Below are positions 24,201 through 32,010 of a stretch of DNA of 33,290 nucleotides, piece after piece. The stretch spans positions 1 through 33,290 of the forward strand of contig CALBSW010000087.1 of the NCBI GenBank assembly GCA_937967465.1, given 5' to 3'. The notes below the pieces were generated by a model, which was not told the DNA's origin, ran no database searches, and was given only the letters and a program-made list of their open reading frames with translations. The number at the start of each line of letters is the position of its first letter. The stretch's first letter is position 1. The stretch comes from an uncultured Flavobacteriales bacterium (GTDB taxonomy: Bacteria; Bacteroidota; Bacteroidia; Flavobacteriales_D; Sanyastnellaceae). The translations under genes were made by a program, and so were the position numbers.

Positions 24201-26546
24201 CACACCGTTGTCCGCGTCGGCAGAGGCACACAGGTTGAACGTGACCTGGTAGTCCTGGTCAGCGTTGAACTCGTACCAAATGGCGCCGTTGTTGGAGATG
24301 GCGTTTCCGAGGACGGTCGTGCCGTTGTACTCGTCACCATTGGAGTTCTCGAGAGAACCGGTCAGGATCAGATCACAAGCAATGGCTTGAGCGTTCTGCC
24401 AGTCGTCGTTGGCCGGCGGGAACTCACACGTGCCATCGTCCACAGAAGCGGAGATGTTGTAGTTGTTGGCAGCGGGGTCCGTACATCCGGGGAATGCACA
24501 ATCCGTGACGTCCGTTCCACCGAATGCAATCGGGTAGCCGTCGGTCGGGCCGTAGGTGAGCGGAGCGTACTCGTTGCCGAGGTTGTCCGCAATGGCCCAG
24601 CCTTCCGTCGTGAAGATGGCGCCAGTGCTGAACGTGTAGCAACCGATGTCGAGGCAGTTGATGGCCGTGGCGGTCGTCGGACCGGGTGCCAACGTACCCG
24701 TGAGGACAGTGTCGCCCGTCTCTTCGCTGACCACGTAGTAGTCGTTGCCAGGAGACCAACCGGTACCGAAGTCGTCCTGAAGCGTCAGGTACAGGCCGAG
24801 CTGACCGTTGTCACACACCACACAGGAACCGTCGTCCACCGTAGCGTCTGCATCGTAGTTGATGGCTGCGGGGAGGGTGCAACCGCTGAGGCAGGAACCG
24901 GCAGAAGCGCCGAAGCCGATGTCGTACACACCGAGGCCACCAGCGTGGAGCTCGTTTCCAGCGAAGTCGAGGATGGACCACAACGGGAGACCGCTCGGGG
25001 AACCACCACCACCAGAGAAGGCGAGGCAAGCGTCATTCGGGACACAGAACTCATAGTAACCGTCCACCGGGCTCGTCTCGTAGTCCGGGGTGTACAGGTT
25101 GTTCACGTAACCGGCAGCGAGGATGGTATCACCCGTGGCTGCGTCATAAATGATGGCAGAGTTGTTGCCCCAGTTCAAGAAGATGTCGTGGGTCAGGTTG
25201 AGGATGTAGCTCGTGCTGTCCGCATTGCCGAGGCAGCTGGGGAGGAAGCAGGAACCGTCGTCCGCCGTAGCGTCCGCGTCGTAGTTGTAAGCGTCGCTGT
25301 TGGTGCAACCGCAAGCCACACCAGGTCCAGCCACACCGAAGACGCCGAAGCCGTCACCGTTGGTCTGGTCGTAGAGAATCTCACCGGTGTTGTAATCGAT
25401 GATCTGCCACTCCTTTTCACCAGGGAAGGAACCGCCGGCAAGCTCGAGGGTATAGCAGTCCGAGTTGGACAAGCAGAAGATGTCGTATCCCTGCTCACCG
25501 TCAATCAACGGGAATTGGGCGTTGTCCAAGCTACCGGAGCTGACCACTTCACCTGCACCGTTCTGCAGCGTGTAGGTCGTTCCGTCCCAGCCGTCACCGA
25601 AGGTGTCGAACATCATGAACTGAACGAGCGTCTCGCCGTCTTCACAGCTCGGGAAAACACAGGACCCGTCGTCCACGGTCGCAGCACCGTCATAGTTCAG
25701 GGCCGTGTTGTCCGTGCAACCACAGACTTCAGCCGTCGGACCGAAGTAGAAGGGAGCCGTGCCGCCGTCTTGGCTGAACACGATCGTCTCATCGGTGTAG
25801 ACATTCACGAGGGAGATGCTGATCTCCGTGACGAAAGAACCACCGCCAGACACCAACTCGTAGCAACCGGGGGTCAAGCAGATGGTGTCTTGGCCTGCGT
25901 TCGGGCCACCGGCATTACCACCGTTACCGATGACAGAAGCGTCGAGGTTGCCGCTGGCAACAAGTTCACCGTTGTTGTAGAGCTCATAGGTGTTGCCATT
26001 CCAGCCGTCACCCCAAGTGTCGAACATGTTGACGAACACCATGGTTTCCGTGCTGTCCGGGCAAACGTCAAAGAGGCAGGAGCCATCGTCAAGGGTGGCA
26101 TCCATGTCGTAGTTGAGCGCGGTCTCATCCGTGCAACCTGGCACGTCGGACGTGAGGGAGAACGCCCACGTTTCGAGACAGTAGTTGCCAAAGCCACCAC
26201 AGTTGGCGACAGAAGCAGAGCAAGTGCCCGTGCAGTTAAAGGTTCCTCCGTCTACGGAGAATCCAGAACCACCATCACCGTAGTCGTCGCTCATGGTCAC
26301 GGTGTAGTCACCGGCCCCGTACGTCGCGATGCTGAAGTCGGACGTGCTGTTGGCACCATCCGGCCAAAGCACGGTGTTGTCGGATACGTTGAAGATCGTG
26401 TCCCCATTGAAGGTCACGATGCACACATCAAGCTCGCCCGGATAGAAATCCGATTCGAACGTAATCGTCTGCGCTTGCACAGACGCAAAAAGGGCCAAAG
26501 CGAAAACGCCAAGGGCACCTCGGAGAATGGTAGTTCTCAGGTTCAT
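21249..26546 (-). CDS. Giant secreted cysteine-rich repeat protein A (1765 aa)
   Basis: Exported protein of unknown function. Signal peptide at 1-26 (MNLRTTILRGALGVFALALF, then ASVQAQ). An N-terminal domain (about 27-135) is followed by eleven copies of a short GCTDxxAxNY...DDGSC repeat, beginning near 137, 276, 413, 555, 687, 1013, 1391, 1528, 1555, 1678 and 1709; three are degenerate. Between them lie modules containing FGDGW (near 178, 316, 592 and 1589), followed by a CYxL strand and a GGSFPxExxW strand. Three modules carry a WYxF-like core (near 757, 909 and 1080). The tail (1736-1765) is an EF-hand/dockerin-like loop DLNGDGQTTTSDLL. It is acidic, rich in Asp, Gly and Cys, and almost certainly extracellular and calcium-binding. 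The start at 26546 gives the signal peptide; the frame stays open further upstream, but that stretch contains the preceding gene's terminator. Confidence 0.9.
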   Translation of the reverse strand: MNLRTTILRGALGVFALALFASVQAQTITFESDFYPGELDVCIVTFNGDTIFNVSDNTVLWPDGANSTSDFSIATYGAGDYTVTMSDDYGDGGSGFSVDGGTFNCTGTCSASVANCGGFGNYCLETWAFSLTSDVPGCTDETALNYDMDATLDDGSCLFDVCPDSTETMVFVNMFDTWGDGWNGNTYELYNNGELVASGNLDASVIGNGGNAGGPNAGQDTICLTPGCYELVSGGGSFVTEISISLVNVYTDETIVFSQDGGTAPFYFGPTAEVCGCTDNTALNYDGAATVDDGSCVFPSCEDGETLVQFMMFDTFGDGWDGTTYTLQNGAGEVVSSGSLDNAQFPLIDGEQGYDIFCLSNSDCYTLELAGGSFPGEKEWQIIDYNTGEILYDQTNGDGFGVFGVAGPGVACGCTNSDAYNYDADATADDGSCFLPSCLGNADSTSYILNLTHDIFLNWGNNSAIIYDAATGDTILAAGYVNNLYTPDYETSPVDGYYEFCVPNDACLAFSGGGGSPSGLPLWSILDFAGNELHAGGLGVYDIGFGASAGSCLSGCTLPAAINYDADATVDDGSCVVCDNGQLGLYLTLQDDFGTGWSPGNDYYVVSEETGDTVLTGTLAPGPTTATAINCLDIGCYTFSTGAIFTTEGWAIADNLGNEYAPLTYGPTDGYPIAFGGTDVTDCAFPGCTDPAANNYNISASVDDGTCEFPPANDDWQNAQAIACDLILTGSLENSNGDEYNGTTVLGNAISNNGAIWYEFNADQDYQVTFNLCASADADNGVTDTDVIVFVDNGDGTITPIATNDDSGVAGCGFGTTGTFNSIVSINAEQGNNYLVRVGTYSSTTTQTGIVIEATCAACDLGFPVNDDICDVVLPLVDGGSYDGSTCCSAPDEDFGLGGLSTFATAYGVWYQLELDTNYNLYNLTVAATGDGAVGYGVYSGTDCTDLNDLQSGVVQGAVQEEMNQFFGTEQEGPVTVSIAQPDADLNYYVFMWTTQTDECGPFNVSVSAEVQGCTDPTASNYNADATVNSGCLYIGVTQPNDSCDNAIAVACGETISGNTGGATSVGGTDPCGGDGNGVWYTLDNGGVEQLVTITTCGSTVNTEFDIFQEVDMPDATLEVNSLNPDNYQNISAVIVPPNGDTIEVAAGDLFPTLFNDYYLTLMGGDYTVFFTNNGTELDGIAAQVIASDGTAQDLLCSGGCTTDPQVCVDITINADFYPAETSWTVTNANGSEVASGAPVFANGPNTETICLPAGSYTLNVSDSFGDGISGTDNVNVTAADGTQLVVAGDVAGSGTSFDFTLEASPFNFPAGATVEQSFTIFGGTGTCSSILCLDEGNNTVISNESCDNGETLQFISDANANTYAILVSAGSGSVGGPFDMSVSCEPVVYGCQDAAACNYNADANVDDVNDPCEFTSCLDCDTETWEYCYDSNESWSFTLNGNSGDGTIVIDLAGTLIEQGWDELVIDDAATGANLYNSDVDADDGIVIGMDSVTVSFTSDGSVSCVSSTTPYYISMAITCAPAPTTGCADSTACNYNGPVDFADNTLCDYSCLGCTNSDAVNYNPFASVDDGSCCFGAFISFNMFDSFGDGWNGATYSFYNGAGDLVATGDLANDENDGEFDTDDICFDEAGCYTLIVTDGSFPSEVSWTISGDAFNNTSGGPGTYQVGIGTACTEGCGLPFAPNYVDPDSVDVVNNDLCDFTNYVMGCTYVDAENYDELATNDDGSCIFNVANPCPTDLNGDGQTTTSDLLIFLGAFGTDCEE
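21252..21341 (-). other. C-terminal EF-hand/dockerin-like tail of protein A
   Basis: Residues 1736-1765: CPTDLNGDG, TTTSDLL, FLGAFG and a final C-E-E. Spacing D-x-N-x-D-G-x6-D fits one calcium-binding loop as in half a dockerin. The same tail ends protein B. Cargo sorting or attachment is possible but unproven; it is not a standard type IX secretion C-terminal domain. Confidence 0.7.
21360..26138 (-). repeat. Eleven-copy GCTD..NY..DDGSC repeat array in protein A
   Basis: Units of about 21 residues, spread between larger modules rather than in strict tandem. Constant positions are G-C at the start, N-Y in the middle and D-D-G-S-C at the end, so each unit carries two cysteines about 19 residues apart. 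The copies near residues 1013, 1391, 1528 and 1678 have altered ends. The DxDDG-like end suggests metal binding. Confidence 0.85.
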
Positions 26547-26689
26547 GATTAAGGTTTTTTCCAATTGCTCCGCCAATATAGAGGAATCGTTGGCGAATCG
26601 TGAAGCCTGAGACAAGAGAATTCTACGGGCGGATGCCGAAACAGGAACGATGAACTTCGCCATTTGCCTGATAATCACACACGCACAGC
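26547..26689 (-). other. Leader region of protein A, no clear promoter
   Basis: 143 bases between the upstream terminator and the protein A start. It must contain the promoter if protein A is transcribed independently. The best -7 candidate on the minus strand is TATATTGG (26573-26580), without a matching TTG at the right distance. An A-rich stretch precedes the start codon (GGAAAAAACCTTAAT), which may aid translation as in other Bacteroidota. Confidence 0.35.
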
Positions 26690-26720
26690 AAAAAAGCCCC
26701 GAATGTTTCCATCCGGGGCT
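26690..26720 (-). terminator. Terminator of the 1483-residue repeat-protein gene
   Basis: Minus-strand stem AGCCCCGGATG / CATTCGGGGCT (one G-T pair) with a GAAA loop, positions 26710-26720 and 26695-26705, followed by a run of six T on the minus strand (26690-26695). It lies about 60 bases after the stop codon and separates the two giant genes into distinct transcripts. Confidence 0.9.
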
Positions 26721-26782
26721 AGTGATAACGAGACGGGTCTCGCAAAAGAAATTTGTAGACGTCGGCGCTGCCGCCCCTGTGA

Positions 26783-29700
26783 TCATTCGTTACAAGGGTC
26801 GCCGAAGCTGATGAGGAACTCCAGCAGGTCCGCCGTGGTCGTCGCGCCGTCCTGGTTGAGGTCGGTCGGACACGGACTTTGGAGGATGAATTCGCAAGAA
26901 CCATCGTCCTGAAGGGCATTCAAGTCGTAGTTCTCTGCAATGTCATAGGTACACCCACCACAACCGTCGAAGACGCAGTCCTCCAGGACCGTGATGTTGG
27001 CGTCGGGATTGTAGTTGCAGGCCACTGGAACGGTACAACCTGAGATGCAATCGGTCTCTCCCACCTCGAAGTACACCGCCGCGCTCGGAGCGCCGCCGGA
27101 CGTGATGCCACTCGACGCACCCAACAAGGTCCACCCCACCTCCACGGGAATCACACCCGCAGAGACTTCCAGGTAGTAGCAGCCGTCGGCCAGGCAGAAC
27201 TCGTCCGTCCCGCTGGTGCCCTCAGGCGTCACCGTGAAGCCGATGCTCGGCAAGCCACCCTGCGCCAACAACAAGCCATCCACGGAGTAGAGGCTGTATT
27301 GGGCACCGTTCCAACCATCGCCGAAGTCGTCGGTCATCAGCAAGCGGATGCACTGCTCGAAGCAACACGTGCCATTGTCGATGATGGCCTCATCGTCATA
27401 ATTGCACGCCGCCTCATCGGTACAGCCGGCACAGGACGCGTAGTCACAGGTGCCATTGTCAGCCGTGGCATCCGGATTGAAGTTGCAGGCGCCGGGGTCG
27501 GCACAACCGCACACCACACCTCCCAGGGAGAAGTTGGTCTCACCAATGGTGCCACTGGCCACTTCACCGTCCACACCGGACAGGGTCCAGCTGATCTCTT
27601 CATCGAAGTCACCACCGCCCACGGAGAGGCGGTAACACCCCTCCACAAGGCAGAAGGTGTCAAATCCTTCATCGCCACCGAGGAAATTGTCGACGTCCAA
27701 GATGAAGAGGGCGCTGTCCAAGGTTCCAGACAAAAGCGTGTCGCCAGCATTGTCCGTGAGGAAGTACTCCGCGCCATTCCATCCGTCGCCGAAGCTGTCG
27801 AACATCTCGAGCATCAGCGGAATGCCATCCGCGAATCCGTCCGGACAGGCACAGCTCAGGAAATCACAGGAGCCGTCCTCAATGTTGGCGTCCGGATTGA
27901 AGTTGCAGGCGACACTGTTGGTGCACCCCTCCACAGCGGCAGCGCACGTCAGGGAAATCTCCACGGTGCCATTGTCGTCCGTCACGGGGTCCCCATCGGC
28001 ATCCTCTGCCGACACGTAGGCATAATAATGACGTCCCGGCTCGGAGATGAACTGCACCCAAGCGTCGTCTTGATCGAAGAAGCCACAATTGATGAAGTCA
28101 CTTTCTTCAGAAGCGTACACCCCATCCTCCACAGTGAGGACACATTCGAAGAGGGCAGGAATGCCACCGGCACACACCGCGTCGCTCACATACAGGTTGA
28201 GCTTGGAGTCGATGTTGGAACCACAGAGGCTCAGCGTATGCAAGTCGCCCGTTCCTTCGAAGGTGTACCAGATGCCAGGTCCGGGCACCGGGTCACAGCC
28301 ATTGATCAAGTTGGGCGCACCCAGATTGGTCGCACCACCGGTGGATCCCGTTTCCGGCACACCACAGGTGAGCTCAATGGCCGCACCACACGTGTTGTTG
28401 GCTGGCACCACACTCATGTAGTCACAGCTTCCATCGTCCATGGTCGCGGTCGGGTCGTAGTTCGGCGCCACAGGGTCCATGCACCCGAGGTACACGCCCG
28501 TGGTCACGAACTGGTATTGTCCGCAATCATCCGGGTCGGTGGTGAACACATAGAAGAGGTAGTCGGTGTTGGGCTGCAGAACGGTGAATTGGCTGATCTC
28601 ACCGGCACACTGCTCGGAGACCAGGCAACCAACCTGCGCTTCGAGGTCACCGCATTCGCCCACGTCGAAGATGGCCAAGCCGATGTTCGCCGCGTTGAGG
28701 TTGAGCAGGTCAAAGAAGAAGGTCTCGTAATCGAGGCTGTTGAACTGGTACCAAACACCGTAGCTCGTCTGGAAGCCTGCGAGGAAGCTGACATTGACGT
28801 TGTCCGGGCTGGTGCAACACACCGAGCCCACTTGCGGAACGCCGTTCTGGAGTTCCAGCGCACTGACGCAATCGTCGTTGATGGGCGCCCCACTGCTGCA
28901 GTCCACACACTCCACCGACAAGAGGAACTCATCACCGCTGGTATACTCACTGAAGCGGGTCACGTGGATGTAGTAGTCCTCACCTTGCTCGACGTTGAAC
29001 GCCACCTCACTCATGAATCCGTCCTCACAGCCATCGTCGTTTCCGCCGAGACATTCGAGGTTGTCGAGGTCGCCGTCCACCGCACGGAAGACGAACACCT
29101 GTGAGTCAAAGAGGGGGTTGCCGGCCGGGTTGAAGGCATCCGTGCCACAGGTGCTGACCACCATTTGCTGGTCGGCCTGGGCATTGAACACGTACCACAC
29201 GCCTGCCGCATTGATGTCTTGACCTGAGCAGGTCGTTCCGACGAGGTCCTCCCCATCAACAGCATACGTCAGCGTTCCTGACACTTGGGCGCCGCACTGA
29301 ACGGCCTGCGCGCTGTAGGCATAGTTGTTGGCCGGCGGACACTCACAGGAACCATCGTCCTGGTTGGCGCTCGGGTTGTAGTTCAAGCAGAAGGGATCCG
29401 TGCACCCAATGATGTCACAGCTTCCCGTCTCACCGATGTCCAGACCATAGCTCGACACCTCGTCCACACCCGTGCCATAGAAATTGCCTGCCACGTCTTC
29501 GAGGTACCACCCGATGTCATCGGAATCGTCACCCGGGGTAATGTCAAACAAGTAGCAACCCGGGGCCAGGCAGACGAGATCCGTGCCGCTGGTCAACAGG
29601 TCGCCTTGATCGGCTTGGTCCAGCGTGCCGGTGGCCGCGATGTTTCCGTTCCCATCCGAGATGTAGTACACACCGCCATTCCAGCCGTCGCCAAAGGCGT

Positions 29701-31234
29701 CCGTCATCCGCACCTCCAGAATCAGCTCGCCCGCATCACAGTAGATGCAGCTGCCGTCGTCAATGGAGGCGGTCGGCGTGAAGTTCGTCGCGTTGAAGTC
29801 GGTACATCCGTAGCAGGAGAAGTTGCAGAAGCCGCTGTCATACACCGCGTTGGGGCTGAAGTTGCACGCGGTCGGATCGGTACATCCCACCGGGCAGCTC
29901 ACGTCGCCCAAGGTGATGCGGTCGGCACCGCTGATCTGTTGGTCTCCGAATTCCGCCTCATCGAGCGAGCCCGTGTACTCGACGATGCCGTCGAATGTGG
30001 TGAACGTGTAAATGCCGTTGTTCCATCCGTCCTGGAAGCTGTCGAACATCTCGAAGTTGTAGCAACCCTCGGGCAGACACACCGCATGGATGCCCGCACC
30101 ACCGAAGTCCACCACCGTATTGGTGGCCATGTCCCGGATGTTCCAGCTGATTTCACCATCCCAGCTTCCACCACCGACTTCCAAGAAGTAGAAGTACTCC
30201 TCATAGCAGCAGGTGCCATCGTCATAAATGGCGTCCGCGTCATAGTTCACAGCATCGCTGGCGGTACATCCATAACAGGAGTAATCGCAATCCCCGCTGG
30301 AAATCGTCGCCGTCTGGTCGTAGTTGCAGGCCGTCGGGTCGGTACACCCCTGGCAGGAGAAGTACTCGCAGCTTCCGTCGTTGAAGTTGGCCGTCGGGTC
30401 ATAGTTGCACGCGCCCTCCGTCGTACAACCCTGGTTCAAACAGGCCGGGTCTCCCACAAAGAAGAACTCCTCGATGGTGCCGCCGGGCTCACCGGGGCCG
30501 CCCTCGAGGATCACCTGTCCGTCGCGGATGACTTCCCAAGAAGCCTCCACAGCGAGGTTGTCAAAGTCGAGTTGCAACACGTAGCAGTCATCGGCCAAAC
30601 ACAGGTCGAGGTCGATGGACGCCCCTTCGGCGAATTCCACAGACCCCATTTCCATACCGCTGAGGTTGCCCACCGTGGCGCTGCCCACGTTGCCCTGCGC
30701 ATCCACCCAGCCGTTGGCAAAGGCGTCGTACAGGCGGACCGTCACACACGTGTTGTAGCAGCAACTCCCATCGTCAAATCCCGCTTCAGCATCGTAGTTG
30801 CAGGCCGTCTCGTCCATACATCCGGGGATGCCATCCAATTCCGTCAAGGAGAAGTTGAAGGCACCGGCCGGACCCGCGGACAATTCGCCACTGCACGTCC
30901 CTCCACAGATGAAGGGGAGGTTGGTGGTGTTGACCTCGAAACTCAATCCTCCATCGGCACCTGCATCGAGCAAGATGATGGTGTAGGTGTCCTCACCGTA
31001 CTCGGACAGGTCGATCTCGTAAGTCTGGTTGAATCCATTGGTCGGCCAGATCTCCCCCTCACTGAGGTTGACGATTTGCCCTTGGGTCAAGCTCGTCACA
31101 GCCACACCGTACTGCGTGGCATAGAAATCAGAGTACAGGGTAATGGACTGGGCGCGGACCTGAAGGGAGGCCATCAGCGCAGAGGTCAGGAAGCCGACGG
31201 CCAGAATGGCGCGGCAAGTGTTGCGGAGCATCAT
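26783..31234 (-). CDS. Giant secreted cysteine-rich repeat protein B (1483 aa)
   Basis: Paralogue of protein A; function unknown. Signal peptide at about 1-29 (ILAVGFLTSALMASLQ, then VRAQ). The N-terminal domain (30-135) matches that of A: SITLYSDFY against TITFESDFY, then a conserved CxGTCS. Thirteen GCTD..NY..DDGSC repeats begin near 138, 269, 296, 322, 450, 476, 610, 918, 1103, 1243, 1270, 1399 and 1427, some directly adjacent. FGDGW-type modules lie near 171 (degenerate), 399, 514, 1148 and 1304. WYxF modules lie near 680, 828 and 989. The tail (1454-1483) repeats the PCPTDLN-DG-TTT-DLL pattern. Two ATG codons start the frame (31234 and 31231); either gives the same signal peptide. A good promoter lies about 70 bases upstream. 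Confidence 0.9.
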   Translation of the reverse strand: MMLRNTCRAILAVGFLTSALMASLQVRAQSITLYSDFYATQYGVAVTSLTQGQIVNLSEGEIWPTNGFNQTYEIDLSEYGEDTYTIILLDAGADGGLSFEVNTTNLPFICGGTCSGELSAGPAGAFNFSLTELDGIPGCMDETACNYDAEAGFDDGSCCYNTCVTVRLYDAFANGWVDAQGNVGSATVGNLSGMEMGSVEFAEGASIDLDLCLADDCYVLQLDFDNLAVEASWEVIRDGQVILEGGPGEPGGTIEEFFFVGDPACLNQGCTTEGACNYDPTANFNDGSCEYFSCQGCTDPTACNYDQTATISSGDCDYSCYGCTASDAVNYDADAIYDDGTCCYEEYFYFLEVGGGSWDGEISWNIRDMATNTVVDFGGAGIHAVCLPEGCYNFEMFDSFQDGWNNGIYTFTTFDGIVEYTGSLDEAEFGDQQISGADRITLGDVSCPVGCTDPTACNFSPNAVYDSGFCNFSCYGCTDFNATNFTPTASIDDGSCIYCDAGELILEVRMTDAFGDGWNGGVYYISDGNGNIAATGTLDQADQGDLLTSGTDLVCLAPGCYLFDITPGDDSDDIGWYLEDVAGNFYGTGVDEVSSYGLDIGETGSCDIIGCTDPFCLNYNPSANQDDGSCECPPANNYAYSAQAVQCGAQVSGTLTYAVDGEDLVGTTCSGQDINAAGVWYVFNAQADQQMVVSTCGTDAFNPAGNPLFDSQVFVFRAVDGDLDNLECLGGNDDGCEDGFMSEVAFNVEQGEDYYIHVTRFSEYTSGDEFLLSVECVDCSSGAPINDDCVSALELQNGVPQVGSVCCTSPDNVNVSFLAGFQTSYGVWYQFNSLDYETFFFDLLNLNAANIGLAIFDVGECGDLEAQVGCLVSEQCAGEISQFTVLQPNTDYLFYVFTTDPDDCGQYQFVTTGVYLGCMDPVAPNYDPTATMDDGSCDYMSVVPANNTCGAAIELTCGVPETGSTGGATNLGAPNLINGCDPVPGPGIWYTFEGTGDLHTLSLCGSNIDSKLNLYVSDAVCAGGIPALFECVLTVEDGVYASEESDFINCGFFDQDDAWVQFISEPGRHYYAYVSAEDADGDPVTDDNGTVEISLTCAAAVEGCTNSVACNFNPDANIEDGSCDFLSCACPDGFADGIPLMLEMFDSFGDGWNGAEYFLTDNAGDTLLSGTLDSALFILDVDNFLGGDEGFDTFCLVEGCYRLSVGGGDFDEEISWTLSGVDGEVASGTIGETNFSLGGVVCGCADPGACNFNPDATADNGTCDYASCAGCTDEAACNYDDEAIIDNGTCCFEQCIRLLMTDDFGDGWNGAQYSLYSVDGLLLAQGGLPSIGFTVTPEGTSGTDEFCLADGCYYLEVSAGVIPVEVGWTLLGASSGITSGGAPSAAVYFEVGETDCISGCTVPVACNYNPDANITVLEDCVFDGCGGCTYDIAENYDLNALQDDGSCEFILQSPCPTDLNQDGATTTADLLEFLISFGDPCNE
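26786..26875 (-). other. C-terminal EF-hand/dockerin-like tail of protein B
   Basis: Residues 1454-1483: PCPTDLNQDGATTTADLL, FLISFG and a final C-N-E. It keeps the calcium-loop spacing D-x-N-x-D-G-x6-D and aligns without gaps to the end of protein A. The two proteins are most alike in this tail and in the repeat just before it (GCTY...AENYD...DDGSC). Confidence 0.7.
26894..30823 (-). repeat. Thirteen-copy GCTD..NY..DDGSC repeat array in protein B
   Basis: Same unit as in protein A, with more direct adjacency (copies 2-3-4, 5-6, 10-11 and 12-13 are nearly back to back). Eight copies read ACNY or ACNF and so carry a third cysteine. Copies 3, 5 and 12 have altered DDGSC ends. Confidence 0.85.
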
Positions 31235-31308
31235 GAATGCAGCGGTTGCTAATTCGGTCAGGCGTCAGGCAGTGCCGTTGGTCGTCACGTTACACCTTTC
31301 GCCAGGAG

Positions 31309-31339
31309 GAAAGATACGACGAATCTTGCTCCGAAACAA
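31309..31339 (-). promoter_or_regulatory. Promoter of protein B gene
   Basis: On the minus strand, TTG (31339-31337), 20 bases, TATCTTTC (31316-31309). This matches the Bacteroidota -33 and TAnnTTTG -7 boxes except for the last base. Transcription would begin near 31302, leaving a leader of about 70 bases. Confidence 0.6.
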
Positions 31340-31438
31340 GCCCCCGACACCCCTCTAAACATCGCCGAAGACAAAGAATTGAGGCATCAATCCTGATTTT
31401 CCACCCCCGAAATCATTTCAGAGGGCCGCTCAACCTGC

Positions 31439-31930
31439 TCAGGACCACATCTCTGCATGCCAGCTTTCGTCGAAGTTCTTGACGAGCCACCCCCGCTCCG
31501 AGCGCGCCGCGTCCACCGTCGCCGCCAACGGGTCGACGACTTCCGTCTCACCGGTCACCACCCCCGCCTTGCGCATCGCCCAGAATTCCGCGGTCCGCGC
31601 GGCCGACCAAGCGCCCCCCGGCTGCCGCCAAACGACTTGATGGCGGTCAAACCAATCGACGCCGGCCTCCGCCCCGTGGGCGCGCACGAGCCCCACCAAC
31701 TTGTCGATGCTGCACCCGGTCGCCCCGGCCTGCTGCTCATCGAGGCCCACCACCAACACGCGGTCGTACAACACTTCGGCCGCCGCGTGCAGCGCCGCCC
31801 CATGGGCCGACCAACCCGCCAGGAACTCGCCCAGCCGGGCCCGCAGCTCCTGCTGCTCCTCGGCCGTCAAATCCCGGTCCGCCGTGTGCACCCACAACCG
31901 GGCGTGCCCCGGCAACTCCTGAAATGTCAT
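31439..31930 (-). CDS. Conserved Bacteroidota protein, often labelled ABC transporter ATPase in error
   Basis: 163-aa soluble protein. It resembles a small conserved Bacteroidota family: ELPGHARLWVHTADRDLTAEEQQEL near the N-terminus, LAGWSAHGAALHAAAEVLYDRVLVVGLDE, GCSIDKLVGLVR (72-83) and DWFDRHQVV. Members are often named ABC transporter ATPase in databases, but there is no Walker A, Walker B or LSGGQ signature here, so that name is not supported. The function is unknown. It is separated by 80 bases from the sorting locus upstream on the same strand and ends about 100 bases before the protein B promoter. Confidence 0.85.
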   Translation of the reverse strand: MTFQELPGHARLWVHTADRDLTAEEQQELRARLGEFLAGWSAHGAALHAAAEVLYDRVLVVGLDEQQAGATGCSIDKLVGLVRAHGAEAGVDWFDRHQVVWRQPGGAWSAARTAEFWAMRKAGVVTGETEVVDPLAATVDAARSERGWLVKNFDESWHAEMWS

Positions 31931-32010
31931 GTCGTGAAATTAGCGCGTGTCAGCAGGCTGCCGCACCTCTCGGCGCACCTCGATTCGGCATCCCTCTTGT
32001 TCGGCTTGCC

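Noticed and set aside
20814..26552. An open plus-strand frame of 1912 codons covering protein A, and similar ones of 601 and 655 codons over protein B (27299-29104 and 29285-31252)
   Set aside because: They lie exactly antisense to the secreted repeat proteins. Their low-complexity Val/His/Arg/Thr-rich translations mirror the Asp/Asn/Cys/Gly codons of the sense strand, with no signal peptide or recognisable domain. The sense strand has signal peptides, repeats and promoter/terminator signals.
26547..26786. N-terminal extension of protein A by 80 residues, and TATATTGG (26573-26580) as its promoter
   Set aside because: The extension would include the terminator of the upstream gene and hide the signal peptide. 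The promoter box deviates from TAnnTTTG and has no TTG at 19-21 bases.
21360..30823. CRISPR-like or DNA-level tandem array from the recurring repeats
   Set aside because: The repetition is at protein level with variable spacing and synonymous variation; no constant direct repeats with unique equal-length spacers were seen.
21249..31234. The giant repeat proteins as substrates of the nearby exosortase
   Set aside because: Neither has a C-terminal hydrophobic span followed by basic residues; the PID-type tail is found only at the right edge of the window.
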